Assembly: GCA_025362765.1 (NCBI GenBank)
Contig: JANYFI010000503.1
Span: 1-12,175 of the forward strand
Length of the DNA: 12,175 nt
Reading direction: 5' to 3'
DNA from: Ferruginibacter sp.
Lineage (GTDB): Bacteria; Bacteroidota; Bacteroidia; Chitinophagales; Chitinophagaceae
Each line of letters starts with the position of its first letter. The stretch's first letter is position 1. The notes under the pieces were generated by a model. The model ran no database searches, was not told the origin of the DNA, and saw only the letters and a list, made by a program, of their open reading frames with translations. Positions 1 to 5,531 of the stretch are shown here, piece by piece. The position numbers and the translations under genes are program-made.

Positions 1-624
1 AATTTGTTTGATGAAAAGCCCGAACACCTGCTGTTGGCGCAACACAATGGATTTTACATTGGCTGCGCAGACAATGGTTTGCTCACCATGATATTGGAAG
101 AAGTACCGCAGCAGGTGGTTGCTTTGCCATTGGAAAAAACCCATCAAAAAAACACCTTGTATTGTACGGCTGTTTTTGCACGGGCCTTTAATGACATACA
201 AAGTGGTAAACGCATGGACGAGATTGGCGATGCCACCGTTTCTATCAGGGTAAAAAATCCACTGAGGCCATTGTTGGGCAATAACTGGATGGAAGGACAG
301 ATCATTTTTATTGATAATTTCGAAAATGTAATCGTAAATATTACCCGGGAAGAATTTGAAGAACAACGCCGCGGCCGAAGCTTTAAAATTGTTTTTAAAA
401 GAGATGAAGTAATAGACAAAATAAGCGATACGTATGCAGATGCAGCGGAAGGTGAAAAACTGGCGATGTTTAATTCTGCCGCCTACCTTGAAATTGCCAT
501 TAATAAAGGCAATGCCGCCGGGTTGTTTGGCTTACAGGGTTTTTCAGAAAAACAACAGCAGGCTCAGCAACAGTATTTAAACAACCGGTTATTTTACCAA
601 ACCGTAAAGGTTTATTTCGAGTAG
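1..624 (+). CDS. SAM hydroxide adenosyltransferase (DUF62), 5' partial
   Basis: The reading frame is open from base 1 to the TAG at 622-624, giving 207 visible residues. The family is usually about 260-290 residues, so roughly 60-70 N-terminal residues, including the first Asp-rich motif, lie outside the window. The TTG at base 4 is not a credible start. Visible family marks are the NGFYIGCADNGLL segment (substrate-site DNG), GQIIFIDNFENVIVNI in the C-terminal beta-barrel domain, and NSAAYLEIAINKGNAAGLFGL near the end, part of the SAM-binding C-terminal domain. Characterised members cleave S-adenosylmethionine with water to adenosine and methionine; fluorinase and chlorinase are relatives. 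By recalled family alignment, the segment usually written TFHGRDIFAPAA reads TLYCTAVFARAF here, so the active-site His is a Tyr (codon 160-162). Activity is therefore uncertain. Probably cytoplasmic; no link to the genes downstream is evident. Confidence 0.85.
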   Translation, partial: NLFDEKPEHLLLAQHNGFYIGCADNGLLTMILEEVPQQVVALPLEKTHQKNTLYCTAVFARAFNDIQSGKRMDEIGDATVSIRVKNPLRPLLGNNWMEGQIIFIDNFENVIVNITREEFEEQRRGRSFKIVFKRDEVIDKISDTYADAAEGEKLAMFNSAAYLEIAINKGNAAGLFGLQGFSEKQQQAQQQYLNNRLFYQTVKVYFE

Positions 625-722
625 CCCACGGTAGGTACCAAAGGTGAGACTGTAATAGCTGCCGGAAAACAACTATTAGAATCAGGTTCATCCAAAATCA
701 AGATACACCACATAGTAATTAT

Positions 723-1304
723 TTGAATTTTATAACCAACATATCAACAGATCAGCCATCAGATAAGGAGTTGATAGCGGCATTTAAAGCCCACCACGAT
801 ATTAAGTACCTGAGCATTTTATACCAGCGGTATATGGACCTCGTGTTTGGTGTTTGTCTTAAATATTTTAAAGATGCGGAACGCAGCAAAGATGCGGTAA
901 TGGATATTTTTGAGGAACTTAACAACAAGCTGCAACTGCACGAAGTGGAAAATTTTAAAGGGTGGCTGCATGTGCTGGCACGCAACTATTGCCTGATGCA
1001 GTTAAGAAGCCCCCGAAACCTGAAAACAAGCGAATGGAACGGCGATTTTATGCAATCAGCGGAAATGACGCATCTGCCTAATGAGGCCTTGGAAAATGAA
1101 ACCCGTTTTACTCACCTGCAAGCCTGTATGGAAACTTTGCCTGCTGAGCAAAAACAAAGCATTGAACTTTTTTACCTGCAGAAAAAGTGTTACAACGAAA
1201 TTTCGGAGATAACAGGGTATGAATGGAATAAAGTGAGAAGTTTTATACAAAATGGAAAAAGAAATTTAAAATTGTGTGTAGAAGAAAAACACTTGCATGA
1301 TTAA
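723..1304 (+). CDS. ECF-type RNA polymerase sigma factor (sigma-70 family)
   Basis: A 193-residue protein of normal ECF size. Residues about 29-96 fit sigma region 2 (YLSILYQRYMDLVFGVCLKY, then DAVMDIFEELNNKL and FKGWLHVLARNYCLMQLR). Residues about 133-185 fit sigma region 4, with its helix-turn-helix (LPAEQKQSIELFYLQ, then YNEISEITGYEWNKVRSFIQNGKRNLK). It should direct RNA polymerase to a small set of promoters under control of the next gene. No in-frame ATG exists between the upstream stop (645-647) and the conserved domain. The TTG at 723 is the best start; the first internal Met (residue 38, YMDLVF) would remove part of region 2. The stop codon overlaps the next ATG by one base (TAATG, 1302-1306), indicating translational coupling with the regulator. 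The family call is secure; targets and signal are unknown. Confidence 0.9.
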   Translation: MNFITNISTDQPSDKELIAAFKAHHDIKYLSILYQRYMDLVFGVCLKYFKDAERSKDAVMDIFEELNNKLQLHEVENFKGWLHVLARNYCLMQLRSPRNLKTSEWNGDFMQSAEMTHLPNEALENETRFTHLQACMETLPAEQKQSIELFYLQKKCYNEISEITGYEWNKVRSFIQNGKRNLKLCVEEKHLHD

Positions 1305-2617
1305 TGGCAGATAATAATAAACATATCATTTATACGGCTGAACATATTGAAGAATATTTTTCAGGTAAGTTGTTGCCGGCAGACATGCATGCCATGGAAA
1401 AAGCAGCCCTGGATGACCCTTTTTTGGCTGATGCGATGGAAGGCTATGAAACTATGCACAACCTGCCTTGGCAGGAAGCGCTGGCTTCAGCCAAAGAGGA
1501 AATAGTTACAAAAGAAAATACCCGTCAACCTGCCCGTGTGTTGGTGTTTTTAAGGTGGTGGAAAACGACCGCAGCGGTGCTTTTAATCGCCGGTGGTATT
1601 GGACTTCCCTACTTCTTCAATCGTTCATCCACGGTTAACAAAGAACCCGCTGACATTGCTGCGGTAACACGCGACACTACTGACAAAACGGTAGCTGCAA
1701 ATGGTACAGTTGCATCAAACGCTAAAAAAGAAGATTCGGCAGACCGGGTAATTGTAATAAAAGAGGATAATAATTTACTGATTGCCCAGGCAAAGCCTTT
1801 AAAAGTTACTGGCAATAAAGCTAGCCCTGAAACAACTGATGCAGTAGCAAACAAGGAAATTGCACCAGTGGATGCTGAGGACAGGAAACAAGCGAAAGAT
1901 AAAGCATCCGTGGCTGCTGCACCAACACCTGCAATGCCAGCCAGTGGTAATTTAGGTAAACCCAGCACGGAGGAATATAAAAATAACGTAGCTCCGCTAA
2001 ACAAAGCAATAGCAAACAACAATGTGCTTGCATTAAACAATCGCTTTTCAGCCACCATTACCGCACCGGATGACACTCCACTGCCTTTTGCAAATGTGGT
2101 GGTTATAAATGAAAACGTGGGCACGTATGCAGATGCCAAAGGAAAATTCAAGCTGGCCTCAGCCGACAGTGTTTTAAACGTAAGAATAAGAGCCGCAGGA
2201 TATATTTCGAAAGTGTTTCCTATAAAAAGCGGCCCAGGCGATAACCGGATTGTATTAAGTGAACAGGAGGTTGCCGCAAAAGATATAGTACAATTCAAGA
2301 ATAAAAAAGCGGCAGGATCCATGCCGAAAATGGCCGTACAGTTAGACACATTGCTGAATGTAGCACCGGAAGACGGCTGGGATAATTATGATACTTACTT
2401 ATCCAATAATTTTTCTCCGGCGGTAGACAAAAACATACATGGTGTAGTAGAAGTACATTTTGATGTACAGAAGGATGGCACTTTAAGCAATGTAAGCATT
2501 GCAAAATCTTTATGCCCAGCCTGCGACCATGAAGCGCTCCGTGTTGTAAAAGAAGGTCCGCAATGGAAAGTTAAAAACGGAAAAAATGACAAGGGTACCG
2601 TGAAGGTAAAATTTTAG
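1304..2617 (+). CDS. membrane-anchored anti-sigma-like regulator with TonB C-terminal-like domain
   Basis: 437 residues. Residues 1-60 resemble the short N-terminal domain of Bacteroidota anti-sigma proteins (YTAEHIEEYFSGKL, then MEKAALDDPFLADAMEGYE). A single transmembrane helix lies at about 85-105 (WWKTTAAVLLIAGGIGLPYF). A low-complexity Ala/Lys/Asp/Thr-rich linker of about 140 residues follows and would span the periplasm. Residues about 247-320 look like a carboxypeptidase-regulatory-like beta-sandwich (TPLPFANVVVINENVGTYAD, then GKFKLASADS and IRAAGYISK). Residues about 370-437 resemble TonB C-terminal domains (GVVEVHFDVQKDGTLSNVSI, CPACDHEALRVV, GPQWKVKNGK). The translational overlap with the sigma gene supports a role as its cognate regulator, holding the sigma factor at the membrane while the periplasmic end senses something. 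A plain TonB energy-transducer role is less likely because no proline-rich linker is seen. The architecture is visible; the anti-sigma function is inferred. Confidence 0.8.
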   Translation: MADNNKHIIYTAEHIEEYFSGKLLPADMHAMEKAALDDPFLADAMEGYETMHNLPWQEALASAKEEIVTKENTRQPARVLVFLRWWKTTAAVLLIAGGIGLPYFFNRSSTVNKEPADIAAVTRDTTDKTVAANGTVASNAKKEDSADRVIVIKEDNNLLIAQAKPLKVTGNKASPETTDAVANKEIAPVDAEDRKQAKDKASVAAAPTPAMPASGNLGKPSTEEYKNNVAPLNKAIANNNVLALNNRFSATITAPDDTPLPFANVVVINENVGTYADAKGKFKLASADSVLNVRIRAAGYISKVFPIKSGPGDNRIVLSEQEVAAKDIVQFKNKKAAGSMPKMAVQLDTLLNVAPEDGWDNYDTYLSNNFSPAVDKNIHGVVEVHFDVQKDGTLSNVSIAKSLCPACDHEALRVVKEGPQWKVKNGKNDKGTVKVKF

Positions 2618-2638
2618 CACGCTGCGCAATCGTTCAGG

Positions 2639-2663
2639 GATAGTAATAACTTTACCTACTATC
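2639..2663. repeat. 7-bp perfect inverted repeat, possible operator or hairpin
   Basis: GATAGTA at 2639-2645 and its exact reverse complement TACTATC at 2657-2663 flank an 11-base spacer. Two further G-T pairs could extend an RNA stem. It lies 21 bases after the regulator's stop and about 36 bases before the DUF2911 start. No T-tract follows directly, so it is a poor intrinsic terminator. An operator or a chance repeat are both possible. Confidence 0.35.
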
Positions 2664-2679
2664 TTACCTTCTATATTTA
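2651..2679 (+). promoter_or_regulatory. weak candidate Bacteroidota promoter for the DUF2911 gene
   Basis: TTTA at 2651-2654 and TATATTTA at 2672-2679 each differ by one base from the Bacteroidota consensus elements (TTTG and TAnnTTTG). The 17-base spacer is shorter than the usual 19-21. The second element ends about 20 bases before the ATG at 2699. The placement is sensible but the match is weak, and AT-rich spacers produce such matches by chance. Confidence 0.2.
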
Positions 2680-2698
2680 TGATTTAACAACTAACGCC

Positions 2699-3541
2699 AT
2701 GAAAAAAAATCTGACAGCATTTATCTTAGCAGGCATTTTTTTTACAAGGGCAATGGCACAGGTTGATTTGCCATCAACATCACCCAGCCAAACAGTTAAA
2801 CAGTTTTTTGGGATGGGTAATATTGAACTAATTTACTCCAGGCCCAATATTAAAAACAGGACTGTATTTGGTGACCTTGTTCCCTACGGTAAATTGTGGC
2901 GCACCGGCGCCAATGGCGCTACCAGGTTAACTTTCAGCATCCCTGTTGAAATAGGCGGAAGAAAAATTGATACAGGATCATACGTTTTGTATACGATTCC
3001 TGCAGAAGACAACTGGGAAATTATTTTAAATAAAGGCATCAACAATAGTGGCGCTAACGGATATAAAGAATCTGAAGATATCGTTCACTTTACAGTTCCG
3101 CCAGTAAAAACTTCGGACAAAACAGAAACCTTTACAATGCAATTTGCCAATATTAAACCAGAAAGTTGTGACCTGGAATTATTGTGGGAAAAAAGAAAAG
3201 TTTCCATACCGATTACCACGAATATTAAAGATAAAATAAGACGCCAAATTGATGCGGCCATGGCTACTGACAAAAAACCCTATTGGGAGGCTGCACAATT
3301 TTATTTTGAGTATGATAAAAATTTAACCAGGGCGTTGGAAAATGTTACAAAAGCAACTGACGAAAATCCCAAGGCCTATTACATGTTTTTATATAAAGCG
3401 AGGATTGAAAAAGAAATGGGTAAAACCGCTGCTGCAATGGAAACTTCCAAAATGTCACTGGCATTATCGAAAGAAGCTAAGAACGATGATTACGTAAAAA
3501 TGAATGAAAAATTGCAGAAGGAATTAAAAAGAGGTAACTAA
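2699..3541 (+). CDS. secreted DUF2911 domain protein with helical C-terminal extension
   Basis: 280 residues starting at an ATG with a clear type I signal peptide (MKKNLTAFILAGIFFTRAMA, cleavage before QVDLP). Residues about 25-172 match DUF2911: IELIYSRPNIKNRTVFGDLV, then PYGKLWRTGANGATRLTFSI, a GSYVLYTIP strand and a late ELLWEKRKVSIPI strand. The biochemical role of DUF2911 is not known. Residues about 178-275 are helical and resemble one or two tetratricopeptide-type hairpins (PYWEAAQFYFEYDKNLTRAL, then NPKAYYMFLYKARIEKEMGK), suggesting a protein-interaction tail. The protein should be periplasmic or outer-membrane associated. It sits 81 bases after the sigma/regulator pair on the same strand and could belong to that regulon, but the gap contains possible regulatory signals, so co-transcription is not certain. 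Confidence 0.85.
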   Translation: MKKNLTAFILAGIFFTRAMAQVDLPSTSPSQTVKQFFGMGNIELIYSRPNIKNRTVFGDLVPYGKLWRTGANGATRLTFSIPVEIGGRKIDTGSYVLYTIPAEDNWEIILNKGINNSGANGYKESEDIVHFTVPPVKTSDKTETFTMQFANIKPESCDLELLWEKRKVSIPITTNIKDKIRRQIDAAMATDKKPYWEAAQFYFEYDKNLTRALENVTKATDENPKAYYMFLYKARIEKEMGKTAAAMETSKMSLALSKEAKNDDYVKMNEKLQKELKRGN

Positions 3542-3552
3542 GATTTTTATTT

Positions 3553-3579
3553 ATTACACAGATTTTTTACTAATTACAC
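3553..3579. repeat. short tandem repeat, ATTACAC period 20
   Basis: ATTACAC occurs at 3553-3559 and again at 3573-3579, exactly 20 bases apart, followed by AGA and GAA respectively, with a T-run between. It lies in the 135-base gap between the converging DUF2911 and symporter genes (3542-3676). Besides this repeat and general AT-richness I see no gene and no convincing intrinsic terminator in that gap. Confidence 0.4.
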
Positions 3580-3676
3580 GAATATAATATGCCACAAAAT
3601 TTTATTTGACTTGGCAATACAATATAAAATACGCTCAGGGCAAAATCAGCTACAGTAAGTGTTACCAGCGTTTCTA

Positions 3677-5317
3677 TCAAGAAAGGGCCGCCTCTTTTTT
3701 ACTGGTTGGAATGATTGGTTGCAATAACAGGCTTAACACAATTACCAGCAAAGCACCAATTACATTGAGCCATAAAAAAGAAACGATTTCCATGTTGTAC
3801 ACTACAATAACCAAAGCCTCAGAAAGAATAGCCGCAAGAAACACTGCATTGCCACGCACGTGTTTTAACCAGAATGCTACCAAAAAAATTCCGAGTATTA
3901 CGCCGTAAAACAGAGAGCCTAAAATATTTACTGCTTCAATTAAACTGTCACCAAGATTATATGCAAACATGGCTACGACAATGCTAAAAATACCCCAGCC
4001 AAAAGTGTACCAACGGGAAATATTATAGTCGTTTTTTTCCGTACAGTTGGTATTGATAAACTTCTTATGAAAGTCAACCACCGTACAGGAAGCCAACGAA
4101 TTTAGTGCCGCGGCAATGCTGCCCCAGGCGGATAAAAATATCACGGCTATCAATAAACCAACCAGCCCCTTTGGTAAATTATCTACTACAAAACGAAGAA
4201 AAATATAATTGGTATCATTGGCGTCATCGCCTGGCAATGCTTTTTTTAACGTGTTTTTAAACTCAGTGCGCAGCTCTTTTAACCGGGGAATATTTTGTTG
4301 CGTAACTGCTGCTGAATATTGTTCTTCGATATCAGTTAATGCTGTTTTATATGCTGTTTTTTTTGCAGCAATCACTTTTGCTTCATCAAAATAAACCGGT
4401 GCTTTGTGGTATTGATAAAATGAAAAAACCAACACGCCCAGCAGTAAAATTAAAAACTGCATCGGTACTTTTATCATCCCGTTCATTAATAACCCCACTT
4501 TACTTTCCTTAGATGATTTCGCCGTAAGATACCGGCCAACCTGGCTTTGATCGGTTCCAAAATAACTAAGCGCTAAAAAGAATCCGCCAATTACACCGCT
4601 CCAGATATTATATTTATCCTTCCAGTCAAAACGATTGTTGGATATACCGCTGGTAATGATATTCATTTTCCCCTGGCTGCCCGCCATCTTTAATGCACCG
4701 GCAAATCCTACACCCTGAGGCAATAGTTTTACCACCAGGTAGCCTGCTACAAACATACCGCCTATGATAATAATCAGTTGCAATTGCTGTGTATATGCCA
4801 CCGCCTTTGCGCCGCCACTCATGGTGTAAATAATTAAAAGGCCGCCCATCACCAGGTTAGTGTAATAAATATTCCAGCCAAGTAACGAACTTAAAATAAT
4901 GGAAGGTGCATAAATACTTATGCCTGTAGACAAGCCTCTTGCCAATAAAAATAACCCCGATGTTAAGGTTCTTGTTTTTACATCAAACCTGTTTTCTAAA
5001 AACTCGTAGGCGGTGTACACTTTTAATTTTCTGAATACGGGCACAAAAAAAATGCAGACTACTATCATCGCCAATGGCAGACCAAAGTAGTATTGCACAA
5101 AGCGCATCCCATCTGTATAAGCCTGTCCGGGTGCGCTGATGAAAGTAACCGCACTTGCCTGTGTACCCATTATGCTTAGCAACACCAGCCACCAGGGCAT
5201 GCTGCGGTTACTTAAAAAGTATCCATCCAGATCTTTGGTAGTACGGCTTTTATACATGCCATACAGAATGATCCCGGCAAGCGTCGTAATTAATATAATC
5301 CAGTCAAGACTACTCAT
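3677..5317 (-). CDS. sodium:solute symporter, SSS family
   Basis: 546 residues with about 13 hydrophobic helices, normal for SSS (SLC5-like) inner-membrane importers. Family marks: the N-terminal helix, then DGYFLSNRSMPWWLVLLSIM (31-50), SAVTFISAPGQAY (56-67), GGAKAVAYTQQLQ (168-180), FGTDQSQVGRYLTAKSSK (253-270), and ALNSLASCTVVDFHKKF (404-420). Two oddities stand out. The usual TDxxQ in the GG..AV.. motif reads TQQLQ. The helix before ALNS reads SAWGS, where relatives often have a Ser-Ser pair contributing to the sodium site. A hydrophilic, probably helical insert of about 70 residues (about 303-372) separates two membrane segments. The substrate cannot be read from the sequence. It is the last gene of a minus-strand set with secreted M14 and PIG-L enzymes and a 34-residue membrane protein 40 bases upstream, which suggests import of a product those enzymes release. 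Confidence 0.92.
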   Translation of the reverse strand: MSSLDWIILITTLAGIILYGMYKSRTTKDLDGYFLSNRSMPWWLVLLSIMGTQASAVTFISAPGQAYTDGMRFVQYYFGLPLAMIVVCIFFVPVFRKLKVYTAYEFLENRFDVKTRTLTSGLFLLARGLSTGISIYAPSIILSSLLGWNIYYTNLVMGGLLIIYTMSGGAKAVAYTQQLQLIIIIGGMFVAGYLVVKLLPQGVGFAGALKMAGSQGKMNIITSGISNNRFDWKDKYNIWSGVIGGFFLALSYFGTDQSQVGRYLTAKSSKESKVGLLMNGMIKVPMQFLILLLGVLVFSFYQYHKAPVYFDEAKVIAAKKTAYKTALTDIEEQYSAAVTQQNIPRLKELRTEFKNTLKKALPGDDANDTNYIFLRFVVDNLPKGLVGLLIAVIFLSAWGSIAAALNSLASCTVVDFHKKFINTNCTEKNDYNISRWYTFGWGIFSIVVAMFAYNLGDSLIEAVNILGSLFYGVILGIFLVAFWLKHVRGNAVFLAAILSEALVIVVYNMEIVSFLWLNVIGALLVIVLSLLLQPIIPTSKKEAALS

Positions 5318-5357
5318 AGGCAGGCAATAGCAATTTTACAGTATAAGCAAGTTCCTC

Positions 5358-5462
5358 TTACATAAAATATCGGGTGATAAAATAATAGACGACTATTTGT
5401 AACAATAGAAAAAGCAATACCGCCAGATACCATTTTTTCCAGTATGCTTTTTCATATTCCAT
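5358..5462 (-). CDS. 34-residue single-pass membrane protein upstream of the symporter
   Basis: An ATG at 5460-5462 (minus strand) opens 34 codons ending in TAA at 5358-5360. The product starts MEYEKAYWKKW, continues with a hydrophobic stretch of about 18 residues (YLAVLLFLLLQIVVYYFI) and ends TRYFM. It is therefore a charged and aromatic cytoplasmic-looking head plus one transmembrane helix. An in-frame stop lies just upstream (5493-5495), and this is the first ATG, so the start is well fixed. It is 69 bases after the PIG-L stop and 40 bases before the symporter ATG on the same strand. By analogy with small partner subunits of other SSS transporters it may be an accessory subunit, although it is much shorter than the known ones. 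I do not recognise a named family. Confidence 0.65.
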   Translation of the reverse strand: MEYEKAYWKKWYLAVLLFLLLQIVVYYFITRYFM

Positions 5463-5531
5463 AAAACAATTTTTACTGGTGGTTACGCTGAATTATTCAT
5501 ATTCTAAACAGACGAGTCAATTTCCTAACTA

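Noticed and set aside
653..678. TAATAG...CTATTA inverted repeat (14-base spacer) upstream of the sigma gene
   Set aside because: Only 6 perfect pairs in AT-rich DNA with no T-tract; expected by chance too often to call an operator or terminator.
1609..2349. A 246-codon minus-strand open frame inside the anti-sigma/TonB-type gene
   Set aside because: It is antisense to a well-supported gene, reads as low-complexity Ala/Ser/Leu without recognisable motifs, and arises from the Ala/Lys-rich linker composition.
3664..3705. GC-rich patch followed by a T-run near the symporter 3' end, considered as a terminator
   Set aside because: No stable inverted repeat precedes the T-run in the right orientation, and the T-run lies within the symporter coding sequence.
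3606..3908. A 100-codon plus-strand open frame overlapping the 3' end of the symporter gene
   Set aside because: Most of it is antisense to the conserved C-terminal membrane helices of the symporter; no motif, signal peptide or ribosome-binding site supports it.
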